From NCBI GenBank assembly GCA_014529385.2, contig CM043963.1:71440412-71504411 (forward strand): a DNA stretch of 64,000 nt, given 5' to 3'. A program made the translations under genes and the position numbers. Below are positions 1 through 10,921 of the stretch, in pieces (the stretch's first letter is position 1; each line of letters opens with the position of its first letter). Under the pieces are notes generated by a model, which was given only the letters and a program-made list of their open reading frames with translations, had not been told where the DNA came from and searched no databases. This stretch comes from Adiantum capillus-veneris. Lineage: Eukaryota; Streptophyta; Polypodiopsida; Polypodiales; Pteridaceae.

Positions 1-440
1 TGCATAACTTGAGCTCATTCTATAGATTAAGCTTCGTATAGATCTTTGCTAAAATATATAAGCCATCAGTTCTGTTTTTTCAAACATGCAAAACTACATG
101 GTGATCATGGGAATTTGGGCTCTTCCACAATTTGATGGTACATAGCCTTAATTGTACTAGCATCTTGCATACTAGGCAAGACATCATTATTCCTAAATTG
201 GCATAATATAAGGGCCTTTGATGAGTTTCTTTAGCGTGAGACCCTCCCTTAAGTGCAAAGATGGCATAAGAACCCCCTCTTACCTTATGCAAGCCCCACT
301 TATTTAATCACATAGACACATGCATACATACACAATGCGTGCGCACACAATTTTTCTCTTTCACTTTGGGAGGCACATCACCATAGACACTCAAAGGCAC
401 ACTCCTTCGTGGTAGTGGATGCATCTTTCTTACTTTGTCA

Positions 441-485
<45 letters not shown>

Positions 486-1539
486 ATTCACAAATGAAAG
501 TGGGTTTGAGTTGCTGCAAAAACTATTTGTGAATCAATTGTGAAAGTGGAAAATTAATGAAAGACATTGCTAGATGGATGATTTTATGTTAGGTATGAAT
601 AACATTATGCATGCACATCTTTTATCTTGATGTAATGGGCTTGATTGTGTACAAATTTCACATAGCTTAGAGGTTACCTTTTGTTCTACCTCGCTAGATT
701 TTTAGTTTTCTTGTGAAAAAGGTTGCTTGATTTCTGAAATTTCTCTTATTGGTGGACTAAGACACTCTCCAATGCTGTCTGTATCATAACATGGCTTTTA
801 CTACTGATGTGCAATTTAGACACCCAAAAGAAGCGATGTGGCAAGAAACCCGTTTTTTCACATCTTAAAATTCTTGAAAATATTGCATATGTGCATGTGC
901 ACATGAGTTATAGACTAAGCTAGATCCAAAGGCTAAAATAGATTGTTTGATTGGTTGTTCTTGGAGTAAAAAAGGTACACAAGTTACAACCTTGTCATGC
1001 ATCAAGTGAGGATAAGGAAGTTTTCTTTAAAAAAAATGACAAGTTGGTATTCTAATGCAAATGATGATCTTTGGGTTGATGTAAAGGAGAACGTGGTTAT
1101 AGAAATCGATGGTGCATAGTCAAAAGGTTTGTGAGTGGATCGCAAGAAGGGGCACCTAATGAAATTCATGCCAAAAATCCTTGGAGTGGTAGGTTGCATG
1201 ATAGAGTGAGTCTTGCCAAGTTAAAAAATGTATGAAGGAAAAGGAAAGAAAAGGTTGATGATGTCCAAGCGTGCCAAATTTGAGTGCATGTCATGAACAT
1301 GGAGATTTGAGTGGCGTAAAGCAAAGTCTTATAGTGAGAAGGTGCGGATATTGACCACCGACCAATGACCACCAGATATAATATACATATGGCCTAATAT
1401 CGCAAAAAAATTTCCAAAAAATTTCCTTTAAAATTTACCTTGGGGACGTTGCCCTTGAACCCTACCATCCACATTATAAATAAAGACCTCATCAATGTGT
1501 AAATTGGAATCCACCAGATATATGTACACTATTGGCTTC
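1..1539. other. Stretch without a recognisable gene
   Basis: AT-rich sequence without an ORF that matches a family I know. It contains a (CT)n microsatellite at 445-482. Short reading frames on both strands are interrupted and show no domain. The right end (about 1340-1620) could be the LTR of the minus-strand copia remnant that follows, because a C-rich tract at 1619-1647 reads as a polypurine tract on the minus strand. I could not fix LTR ends. Confidence 0.5.
445..482. repeat. (CT)n microsatellite
   Basis: Uninterrupted CT dinucleotides, about 19 units, with no coding context. Confidence 0.95.
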
Positions 1540-1618
1540 TGCTAAATGGGGGCCTTATAAACTGTGCAACATACATGATGGTGGGAAAAATGGATAGGTG
1601 AGAGTTGCATGTATACTA

Positions 1619-2260
1619 ACCCTCCCCTCCCCCCTCCCCCCCCTCCCAAAGATGCTTTATGTTGGCCGTGCACCAACTCTGAGTCGATGAAGGTGTCAAA
1701 GTAGTTGGTCTTTCCTAAGAGCTTTGTGAAGATATTTGCACAATTATCTTCAATAGGAAAATACTTTAGCTTCACAATCTCATCCTCAATAAGCTCTTGA
1801 ACATAATGATATTGAACCTTGATATGCTTTGTGTGTGCATGGAAAGACAGGGTTCTTGGCAATCGCCATGCAACCCTCGTTGTGATGTTAACGTGCATGT
1901 CATTGCTGAACCAACAGGAACACCTAAGTCCATGACAACTCTCCTAAGCCAAACTGATTCACAAGTTGCGAAACAAGAAGCTTTATATGTCGCTTCTGTT
2001 GAAGAGAGAGAAACGGTTGGATGCTTCTTGCTACTCCAGAACCAACTCAAAAACAATATCTAGAAGTTGACTTTCTAAAATCACAATCTCCTGCTCCCCA
2101 ATCAGAGTCACAATACTCACTTAAGTATTTGTGCGAATGCCATAGAAAACCATGGCACAAAGTTCCCATAATATACTTTAGAACACACATACCCGCCTTC
2201 CAATGAGATTTTTTAGGATGATTGGAAAACTTGCTCAAACGCCAACTGCAAAACAAGTGT
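1619..2260 (-). mobile_element. Decayed Ty1/copia 3' end: RNase H remnant and polypurine tract
   Basis: On the minus strand, three overlapping frames carry copia RNase H motifs in order: CDSDWGAGDCDFRKSTS (about 2115-2065), SWFWSSKKHPTVSLSSTEA (about 2045-1990) and FHAHTKHIKVQYHYVQEL (about 1840-1785), followed by an NCANIFTKLLGK-like tail. Frame changes between them show decay. Downstream in element orientation, a run of G on the minus strand (C-rich 1619-1647 on plus) is a good polypurine-tract candidate. Integrase and RT are missing. It is a different family from the neighbouring copia copies, judged by its RNase H residues. Confidence 0.75.
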
Positions 2261-2369
2261 CTCGTCTAGTATTATAGAAGAAAATCAAAATTCCACAACC
2301 TTTCTATACTTCTTGATGTCTACTAAGGGAGAAGAATTGTCCATAAAGAGTTTCACATTCACACACTAG

Positions 2370-2750
2370 CATGATGCATCATGGAGAAGTGCATGCCCTT
2401 ACAAGATAGCTACAGAGTATGCATGCTGATTCTAGCAGGGACATATGCTTTTGCACACTGCTAGATCATATACAGAGGCATGCATCAACTTTGAGAGAGC
2501 CAGTGGGCATAGGTTGAGACGAGTTTCCTCCCTCTACCTCTTGTACATACTACTAGGTCCTATAGTAGTACCGCTTATCAACATATTTGCCTTTTAGTGG
2601 GAGATTGTTGGGGTAACGACAGTGTGTCTCTTACCTTGGCCGGCGAACACACCAGAGGCGTTCGATCGCCCATCACTTGTATACACCTTATTCATTATTA
2701 AATAGAAGAATAAGGGGCTCTCTCACATATTGCAGTGGGTTGCTCCACCT

Positions 2751-2830
<80 letters not shown>

Positions 2831-2860
2831 CGCACACGCATTGCATTCATGCACTCTTCA
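2370..2860 (+). mobile_element. Truncated copia element A: 3' internal end plus 3' LTR
   Basis: The LTR at 2606-2860 starts tgttggggtaa and ends gcactcttca, preceded by a purine-rich tract (agtgggagat). Its start, middle (aagaataagg, stretch with gctccac) and end match the LTRs of element B at 15757 and 18949. The 230 bp upstream also resemble the last internal bases of element B (about 18650-18897; shared ctagcatgatgcat and cttgtacatacta). This is therefore a 5'-truncated member of the element B family. No coding region remains, and no TSD could be checked because the 5' end is missing. Confidence 0.75.
2755..2829. repeat. (CT)n microsatellite inside the element A LTR
   Basis: About 37 CT units lie between the conserved centre and end of the LTR. 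The element B LTRs have a short non-repetitive C/A-rich stretch at the same place, so the array expanded within this copy. Confidence 0.9.
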
Positions 2861-3096
2861 GCCGGCTTGGGATCCCTTTCACCCCTTATTGTGAAGGTGA
2901 AAACCATATTTGAGTAGGAGAATTCTATAGAAAATTGAACTTCTTAGCTAAAAATCTTAAAATTTGAGCCGGCCTCAAATCCTCCTTTACAACATTTGTT
3001 TTGGCTTGAGGCTGTCATGTGTGCTACTTATATATAGGTGTCCTACAAAAGCCTTGCTCTCTAAAACTCCGTATAAAGCATGACATCATGAGAAAT

Positions 3097-4758
3097 AATC
3101 TATTGATCACATGCATGTATTTAGTTTACAAGTTAAAACGTAAGCCAGATGGTGAGATTGATCGCTACAATGTGAGACTTAATGCAAAATTTTATGCATA
3201 GCAAAAAGGCACCAACTATAACTATTTGTTTTTTGTGTGCATTGGCAACATATTTTGGATGAAATGTATATCAATTAGGTATCGATATTGCTTTCTTGCA
3301 TAGTGATATATTTGCAAAAGTATATGTAACACAGCCTCATAATTTTGTCAAGAAAGGACAAGACAAGAAAGTGTGAAAATGCAAGAAAGATTTACATGGA
3401 TTGAAGTAGTCTCCGCGTGCTTGGTATGAGAAAGCGTATACTCATTAGGTTAAACAAGGCTTTTGTAATATTCCAACTAATTGCACTTTGTATTTCCTAT
3501 GTGAGGGTGATGTATATCTCATCTCATTTTGTATGTGGATGATTTGCTGATTATTGATTCGAATGAGACACACATTGTTGAATTCAAGGCTGAATTGAAT
3601 GCTACTTTCAAGATGAAAGACTGGGGATTTTGCAGCAGTACTTAGGCATATGATTTATGTAGAGTGATGGAGGTATTTCTTTGTATGAAGCAAGATACAT
3701 AAAGACTTGCTATATAAGTTTGGACTTGAGGACTGCAAACCTATTGCTACTCCACTGGAAAGAGGTTTGAAATTGACTCTTCATGATGCTGACGGATGTC
3801 ACTCTTCATCAAAAGTGATGTTGGATGCCTTTTTTATATATGCAATCCTAGGCCAAATATTTAGTTTGCAGTCTCATAGGCCAGTAGATCTATGCATAGC
3901 CTAGGGTCTAAGCATTGGAAAATTGTCAAAAGTATCTTTCACTACTTAAGTGGAACTTTACATCGTTGGGTTTTTTTATCCCAAGGGAGATGATTGCCAC
4001 CAGATTTGCATGTTTTTTTAGTCTTAGATTGGATTAGTTGGTATGGCACATGACTGCCCACAAGTGGTTTCTATTTCATGCTTGAATGTGTGTATATCAT
4101 GATTGAGCAAGAAGAAAACTAACATGGCGACTTCTAGTTATGAGGCTAAGTACATGGTAGTCTTCATAGCAAGGGTTGAGTGTGTATGGCTCAGATGCCT
4201 TATGCCACTATCAACATCATCTACACTGATAGTTAGAACGCATTTGTAGTTGCGAGAAACCCAATTTTTCATGCGTGCACAAAGCACATTGAGGTGCATA
4301 ATCACTATGCCAGAAAAATACTCTTAGCAAGAGAGATCAGCTTGGCTTATGTGTCGACACATGAAAACCTTGCAAACCTGTTCACAAAGGCATTGCTTGT
4401 GAAAAGTTCAAAGCTTTCAATAAAGCTTTGGTCTTGATTCCCTTTGTGGATTAATCATGTCCTTAGGGCATGGAACTTCCCTATACACTATGTGACGGCT
4501 CTCGTTCACCGCATCACTCAGAGGGGGGATCTGTTACCATATATGTGGTAGTGATGTGTGTTAACACACTCAGGACCGCCCGGTCACTTTTTCCCTCACT
4601 AGGAGGTTTTTTTCCTCGTGCATTGTATATACATCCATGACTCTAGGGGTATCTTATCTTTCTATTTTTGCTCTAAGCAATATACTCTCTGCTATGTGCC
4701 TTGAGCTTCTTCATTTTCTCCAAGCGCTGTGTGCATCCCTACAACCTTAATTCCAACA
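3097..4758 (+). mobile_element. Truncated, decayed Ty1/copia element D (RT-RNase H-LTR)
   Basis: Plus-strand fragments collinear with element C. VYKLKRKPDGEIDRYN (start of RT) is near 3125, a YVDDLLI-like stretch near 3530-3560 (vwmiclliids in the present frame), KFGLEDCKPIATPLERGL at 3715-3770, and RNase H pieces at 4080-4440 including SSYEAKYM and a degenerate TKHIE motif. Frames change repeatedly and stops are common, so it is a dead copy. Gag, protease and integrase are absent (5' truncated). A purine tract (agagggggga, 4520-4529) precedes the 3' LTR. Confidence 0.85.
4532..4758 (+). repeat. 3' LTR of element D
   Basis: The LTR starts tgttaccatatatgtgg and ends ccttaattccaaca. It is the reverse complement of the element C LTRs (8364-8590 and 13281-13504) in overall order and length (227 bp), with visible substitutions. 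Both ends are TG...CA with short inverted ends (tgtt/aaca). Confidence 0.85.
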
Positions 4759-4779
4759 AAATGTCTCATATTGGAGATG

Positions 4780-6130
4780 AAAAACTTCCAGGCACCAAAA
4801 ATTCTTCTTCGATTGGACGCAAAAGCATGTGTTTCCCTTCTTGTTGGCATTTAGCTCAACATCAACACTTTGTCAAAGCCGTGTTTATCAAGGTAATGCT
4901 CACCCTTTTGAGACATTGACCTTTCACAACTTGGCACTCACCGAGCTTCATATAACGAAGATGACTTTACCATCACACTCTTCTTGGGTTAACTCATTAA
5001 ACTTGATCATGGACTCCTAAAGTTTAAATAAGTTAACCTATCCATTTTGGAACTCATTGTAGCAAAAGGATTTGTTTTCCATGGGCATGATATCATCCAC
5101 GCATTGAAACCTACCCAATAAGTTGGCAACATCATTACTTGCACATTTGTTTTTGCAAGGCTCACTATAAGTGTTTGTAGCAATCTAAATAGTCCTTTGC
5201 CCTATATTATAGTGTGAAAACTCTATACAAGGCTTAATATTCCTTGAAACTTATTCCCACATTTTCACATAGCTCCATCATTCCCTGAGGTGACACAATA
5301 GAGAAGTACTTGTGGTGCAAAACTTTGACCACACTAGCATTGGATGGGTCATCCAATAGCTCCAGAAGCACTTTTGGCTTGAAAATGTGTTGCAATAGTG
5401 TACATCCTATGGCTTGAGCATCAAAACCAATTCACATCTCATGTGTGCCAAATGTCTGTGGGTTGAAATAAAATTTATCGATAGTGTGTAAAAACTATAG
5501 AGTACATGTCAAAAGTGTGCACCACTACCCATACCTCGCTTTTCCGATACATTTCTTTTGTGCTCCACCACCTATAGGTAGCATTGACATCACTTGTCTT
5601 TTGTGTTTTTGTATGTGGAAGCTAAGGGGAATGTGTGTGAGATGATTGAATTGATGCTGCATATTATGTGCATTGTGCTGGAGTTGAGCGTAGTTGTCTA
5701 ACCATTACTCTTGCTCTTGCCGGTTTAATTTCTCTATGAGCTTTGTTATTTCTTGATTGAGTTGCTTGGATTTCTCATCGGCATCCACTTGGACTCTATA
5801 GTTTTTGCACAAATACTTCCTTGACATACTTCTCATATAGATAAGAGTTTCTTTTTTGCTTCCATTTTATCAAAGAACATAGAATACAATCTTTTGCAAT
5901 AGCCAAATAGGCCTTCTTGTCCATCACCTACTATGAAACGCAATGGATTAGGGACATTTTAAAATGGTGGTGGTGCATTTGATAATGGATTGCTAGGGTC
6001 ACTATGAGTCCCAATGCTCTGTAGTTGATCATCATCATTGGGATTGGATGTGCCAAATCATATGGATGCATATTCTTGCTCCAAATCAACATTAAGACAA
6101 AATCATTTTGGCATGTTGGGAATGTCTTAA
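4780..6130 (-). pseudogene. Decayed minus-strand coding remnant, unrecognised
   Basis: Reading the minus strand gives protein-like blocks separated by stops and frame changes. They include an acidic block (TSNPNDDDQLQSIGTHSDPS, near 6055-5996), a charged coiled-coil-like block (EKSKQLNQEITKLIEKLNRQ, near 5770), a block around HIFKPKVLLELLDDPSNAS (near 5370-5320), and ESMIKFNELTQEECDGK (near 5000). Composition and length look like a once-coding 400-aa or longer protein. I do not recognise the family; a transposon protein or a dead host gene are both possible. No intact start or stop can be assigned. Confidence 0.35.
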
Positions 6131-6441
6131 AATGGAAGTGGATTGGATGAAATTTAGTGTGAGGTCGATCAATCTAAATAGAGATAATGTGTAATTGTGA
6201 TTCACAATGTAGTACATACAAGCAAAGGGTGTTGGCTATGGAGGGAAAACCAGAGATAAATCAATGATAGGAGGTTTGGATGATGATGTAGAGGGAACAA
6301 AAGGGAGTGAATGCTGAGTAGACGACCCCTTTGAACTTGCTCATGGTTGTGCTAGAGAGATAAATGTTGCTGCACACAAGTAGAATAGGGACTCCCATTG
6401 CTCTAAGCTTGGGGTAGAGATGGAGAAGCATGAGTCAGAGT

Positions 6442-6473
<32 letters not shown>

Positions 6474-6604
6474 GGAAGAAGAAGAAGAAGGGAAGAGAGA
6501 GTGAGTAGATATGCAACCTTGAGAGATCTCCAATTTTTGTCAGATCTAAGAAGCAAAGAATGTTCTTTCAATGATTGGGAGAGAAAAATGACTTTAGTAA
6601 GAGA

Positions 6605-6687
<83 letters not shown>

Positions 6688-6893
6688 AATTATTGTCCAC
6701 GGAGGTCATATATGACCTATGGGACAAAAAGAAAAACAGTACAAAGGATTCCGTCTGATACACATCAGTTAAGGACCGAGGGTCCATCGAAGGGTGGAAA
6801 AAGGAAAAAGGGTGAAAAAGATAAGGTGGGATGAACAAAACCTAAGATGAGGTAGGTGAGGAGGAGGGAGCTGATTTGGGAGTTTAGAACTCC
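6131..6893. other. Region without a gene, rich in GA arrays
   Basis: (GA)n arrays lie at 6441-6472 and 6609-6684. The long minus-strand frame here is mostly Ser-Leu encoded by CT repeats and is not a gene. The right part (about 6690-6893) directly follows the LINE ORF1 stop and may be the 3' untranslated end of that element, ending in the simple repeat. Confidence 0.5.
6609..6684. repeat. (GA)n microsatellite
   Basis: About 38 uninterrupted GA units. Confidence 0.95.
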
Positions 6894-7599
6894 TGGATGA
6901 TGGCTTTACCTCCTCGATACACTACCCATTTCCTTGTTGTGCGCGCTTCTTGCATCTTTTGGAGTTCAGCCTTCTTCTGTTTGAGTTGGGTGGGTGTAAG
7001 ATCTTCAGCAAACCAAATTTTGTGTCCTTGAGAATCTTCGATTTCTCAAGGAGCTTGACTCAATCTGCTTTGGTCTTGAAGGTAAGAATTGCATGGTTGG
7101 TGTGATGCTCGTGAGCAAGAGTGGTGATTGTTGTTGGATCCCATTGTATCATGGGGTTTGTTGTTCGGATGCGATCGAAGGACTCGTGGAACTTGGGGTC
7201 CTCCTTTCCTTGCCAATTACTTAGGAGCCCGTCGATGCGAACCTTGAGAGCAAGAGCATATTATCGCTGTCGTTCGCATAACGTGGACACCACACAATCT
7301 TCAACTTTGCGAAAGATGGCATCCTGCACTTGAGTCTTGACCTTCTCTATGAGGGTGATGTCTACCTCCATATTGGGCTTGCTTTCCTTCTCTTCCATTT
7401 CTCCCTTGTTGGAGTTCTCCACTGTGGTGAGTCGAGACTCGATGGCTGCGAGCCTTTCCTTCAAAGCTTTGTTTTCCTTGCAAAGCCTGTCGACTTCATT
7501 TTGCATACGGGCCATGCTGTCCACCTTTGGGGGTGTTGCCACGATGCCGAAAAACGTGGGCTTCCCTCGAGATGAGGCCCGAGTGTCCATGGTAGGCAC
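6894..7599 (-). pseudogene. LINE ORF1 (L1-like RNA-binding protein), frameshifted
   Basis: ATG at 7599 opens a 112-aa frame with a coiled coil (about residues 25-60, KENKALKERLAAIESRLTTV). After a stop at 7261 the same frame continues with LKVRIDGLLSN and AILTFKTKAD (about 7260-7060), as in the RRM-like middle domain of L1-type ORF1 proteins. A shift near 7015 then gives EDLTPTQLKQKKAELQKMQE and YRGGKAIIQEF, ending at the stop at 6894-6896. The ...EDLTP... C-terminal block is typical of LINE ORF1 chaperones, which bind the element RNA. No ORF2 (endonuclease/RT) follows, so only half of a LINE is present. Disabling changes: one stop after ERQR, one TGA after TKAD, one frameshift. Confidence 0.75.
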
Positions 7600-7983
7600 T
7601 CGGACAAGAAAACATGGCTTATTTTAGTTTGAAGTAGGGGCTTAGGCTTAATTTTAATTAAGAAAATGGCTCTCTGTGTAGTGATTGTCGGTAGGGAGCT
7701 TTGTTAGTCAGGTCAGCAGCAGGGCTCTGTGCAGGAATGTAGGTATGTAGGTGTGTGTTGGCAGGAGCGGTAGGAGGTTGATGTCGATGTCGGGAGGAGC
7801 GACAACAGCGAGAGCTTCAGTGAAGCTCGGGCCTTTGGTAGGTCGGTGGGAGCGACATCGGGTCTTAGGCTCGGTTCTTGGGTGGTGCAGGTGTAGTGAC
7901 GCCCCCCCACAGGGCCGCCCTCGCCCAGGGGGAGACGTGCCTGAAGCTTCCTTAGGGTTTCCTTAGGGTTTCGACACGCAGGA

Positions 7984-8068
<85 letters not shown>

Positions 8069-8363
8069 TTTTGTGATAGGCAGAGGGTTGAAAAGTGTTT
8101 CCTTTAATGACCTACAAGTGAGAGAGAGGGGTTTCAATGTAAGGAGAGAGGAGAGCGGTGGGAAAAAGACAATTAAAATTCTTAAACATATATGTTAAGA
8201 CTAAGTTATCCACCTCTCTTTTGGTAAAAATTCCTATTTTAAAAGCCAAAATATAGAGAGATCCTTTTTTATAAACCCAACGTAGGCTTTTTTTCCCACT
8301 CTTTTAGACTTGGTCATGTTGACCCAACGTAGGCTTTTTTTTCCACTCTTTTAGACTTGGTCA
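7600..8363. other. LINE leader candidate, GA array and a tandem duplication
   Basis: No gene. 7600-7980 is GC-richer than its surroundings and lies directly upstream of the LINE ORF1 start, so it may be the 5' leader of that element. A (GA)n array spans 7985-8064. At about 8277-8363 a stretch of roughly 50 bp (cccaacgtaggc ... agacttggtcatgttg) occurs twice in tandem, and element C is inserted at the end of the second unit. Confidence 0.55.
7985..8064. repeat. (GA)n microsatellite
   Basis: About 39 GA units. Confidence 0.95.
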
Positions 8364-8590
8364 TGTTGGAATTAGGGTTGCAGAGAAACGCACACAGCTT
8401 GGAGAAGACGAAGGAAGCTCAAGGCACACAATAGAGAGTGTATTACTTAGTGTGCAATGGAAAGATAGACATCCCTAGAGTGATGGGCGTATATACAATG
8501 CACGGGGGAAAAAACCTCCTAAAGAGGGAAAAAATACCCCGGCGGTCCTAGTGTGTTGACACACATCACTACCACATGTATATGGTAACA
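8364..8590 (-). repeat. 3' LTR of element C
   Basis: 227 bp, tgttggaattag ... tatggtaaca on the plus strand. The adjoining 8591-8601 (gatcccccttg) reads as a polypurine tract (caagggggatc) on the minus strand, marking this as the 3' LTR of the element. Confidence 0.95.
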
Positions 8591-8689
8591 GATCCCCCTT
8601 GGAGTGATGCGGTGAACGAGAGCTCGCACCTGAGTAAAGGGAAGTGCCATGCCCTGAGGACATGATCAGTCCACAAAGAGGAGTAAGCC

Positions 8690-9763
8690 CTAAGATTTGT
8701 GGAAAGCTTCAAGCTTATCACGAGACAATGCCTTTGTGAAAAGATCTGCAAGGTTGTCCTGTGTTGGCACATAAGCCAAGCTTATCTCTCCTGCTAAGAG
8801 CCTTTCCCTGACATAGTGGTAATGCACCTCAATGTGCTTTGTGCGAGCATGAAAAACTGGGTTCCTCGCACCTGCCAATACGCTCTGACTGTCAGTGTAG
8901 ATAGTGTTGGCAGTGTCCTGTCCAACACCCAAATCAGCCATAAGGCGTCTGAGCCATACACACTCAACCGTAGCTGTGAAGACTGCCCTGTACTTAGCCT
9001 CACAACTCGAAGTGGCCACAGTAGGTTGCTTCCTGCTCAACCATGATATACATGAAATGCCAACCATGAAACAAAAACCACTTGTGGACACTCGTGTGTC
9101 AAAACAACCAGCCCAATCTGAGTCCGAAAAAGCATGTAAGTCTGGCGGCAATGATCCCCCCTTGGGATAAAACAAGCCAAGGTGTAAAGTGCCACTAAGG
9201 TAGCGGAAAATCCTCTTGACAGTCTGCCAATGCTTAGACCCTGGGCTATGCACAAATCTGCTGACCTGTGAGACTGCAAACTGAATATCTGGCCTCGTGT
9301 TGCATACATAAATGAGGCAGCCAACAGCAGTTTGGTAAAGAGTGACATCAGCAGGATCGCCAGCATCATGTAGACTCAAATTCAAACCTGTTTCCATGGG
9401 AGTGGCAATAGGTTTGCAATCCTCAAGTCCAAACTTACATAGCAATGTCTCCATGTAACTTTTCTGACACAAGGCAATACCACCATCACACTGTTTAAAC
9501 TGTATACCCAAGTAATGATGCAACAACCCCAAATCTTTCATCTTGAAAGTAGCATTCAAATCAGCCATAAATTCAGCAATATGTCTCTCATTTGGTCTAG
9601 TGATCAACAAATCATCAACATAAAGAACCACAATGAGAAGTACATCACCCTCATGCTTTACATACAATGTGATTTCTGTTTGACTGCTACGAAAGCCTCC
9701 TTTAACCAAATGAGTGTCAGCTTTCTCATACCAAGCACGAGGAGATTGCTTCAACCCATACAA
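8690..9763 (-). CDS. Copia RT (palm/connection) and RNase H, element C
   Basis: 357-aa open frame. It begins inside the RT with MYGLKQSPRAWYEKADTHL and contains the RT catalytic motif YVDDLLI (residues about 49-55), KFGLEDCKPIATPMETGL, and copia RNase H with SDSDWAGCFDTRVSTSGF, SSCEAKYRA, YTDSQSVLAGARNP and FHARTKHIEVHYHYVRE. Together these copy element RNA into DNA and degrade the template in the virus-like particle. The frame is uninterrupted, but the N-terminal half of RT lies upstream in another frame, so this is a fragment of a broken polyprotein. The frame ends shortly before the polypurine tract, as expected. Confidence 0.85.
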   Translation of the reverse strand: MYGLKQSPRAWYEKADTHLVKGGFRSSQTEITLYVKHEGDVLLIVVLYVDDLLITRPNERHIAEFMADLNATFKMKDLGLLHHYLGIQFKQCDGGIALCQKSYMETLLCKFGLEDCKPIATPMETGLNLSLHDAGDPADVTLYQTAVGCLIYVCNTRPDIQFAVSQVSRFVHSPGSKHWQTVKRIFRYLSGTLHLGLFYPKGGSLPPDLHAFSDSDWAGCFDTRVSTSGFCFMVGISCISWLSRKQPTVATSSCEAKYRAVFTATVECVWLRRLMADLGVGQDTANTIYTDSQSVLAGARNPVFHARTKHIEVHYHYVRERLLAGEISLAYVPTQDNLADLFTKALSRDKLEAFHKS

Positions 9764-10879
9764 AGCCTTCTTACATTTTCACACTTTGTCCTCTTGTCCT
9801 TTTATGAAAAAACCGTGAGGCTGCGTTACAAGAAAGCAGTAACAATGTCTGATTGATGTACATCCCAACCAGAATGAGCTGCCAATGCACATAGAAAACG
9901 CACAGTAGTCATACGACAAGTGGGAGCAAAAGTCTCTTCATAATCAATGGCTTTTTGCTGTGCATAACACTTTGCAACAAGTCAAGCCTTATGGCGATCG
10001 ATCTCACCATCCGGCTTACGTTTCAACTTGTAAACCCACTTCGTACCAATGGCCTTTTTGCCAGGAGGCAAATCACATAAAGTCCATGTGTCATTTTCTA
10101 TAAGTGCATCATATTTTGATTGCATGGCAGCCATCCAGTTTTTTGAATTCTGTGCTTCATCAAAAGACAGAGGCTCCTCAACATCATGTAAACTAGACAC
10201 AGCCAAAGCATAACAATATGATGCATAAGATGCATGGTGAGAGCCTGAACGAGTACGACTAGACAAAGGTGCATCCAATTTACTGTCACGCAAAGTGTGC
10301 ACTAGCCATTTTGGCATACCTCTAGCCTGCTCATTTTCAGCCCTTTCCTCATCAAGTACATCATGTACATCTGCATCAGTAATAGGCTGATCTGTAACAT
10401 TTTCAGAAACCCCCATAGGCTGTACATTTGCCTCATTGGAAATTACATTCGTATTTCCACCACTGAAAAGAGGCAACAAAGTGTCATAAATGTCCTATGA
10501 GCTTACTGTCTCTAGTACATGACAGCAAGGGTTGAACAGAATCTTCCTCAAACACTACATCCCGTGGAACCAGAATACATTTTGTTTGCGGATGATACAA
10601 CATGTAACCTTTGCTTTCTGCACTATAACCAACAAAAATACATTTGACAGCCTTATCATCCAATTTTATGCGCTGTGTTTGTGGCACCAAAGCATATGCC
10701 AAATAGCCAAAAACACGCATGTGCTCAATAGAAGGCTTTCTATCATGCCATGCTTCATATGGAGTAATAGACTGCAAAGCTTTCGTAGGACACCTGTTAA
10801 GTACATAAGTGGCACACATAATGGCCTCAAGCCAAAAAGAATGCGGCAAAGCTTGACTTTTGACCATACATCGTGCCAT
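9764..10879 (-). pseudogene. Copia integrase C-terminus, linker and RT N-terminus, element C
   Basis: From 10879 the frame reads MARCMVKSQALPHSFWLEAI and VFGYLAYALVPQ, the copia integrase end, to a stop at 10484. After a shift, 10479-9982 holds the acidic linker and the RT start (SKNWMAAMQSKYDALIEND, KWVYKLKRKPDGEIDR), closed by TGA at 9982. The same frame then continues with a [18 protein letters not shown]-like stretch and further stops near 9840-9780. Function is lost through one frameshift and at least three stops. Confidence 0.8.
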
Positions 10880-10921
10880 TTCCGTCAGTGACCTGTTTTT
10901 CCTCTCAACAGCACCATTTTG

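Noticed and set aside
6341-6838. 165-codon minus-strand frame as a gene
   Set aside because: Mostly Ser-Leu from CT dinucleotides; no domain. The same applies to frames over other CT/GA/CA arrays (2677-2917, 7952-8137, 20896-21093, 35052-35342, 45638-45911).
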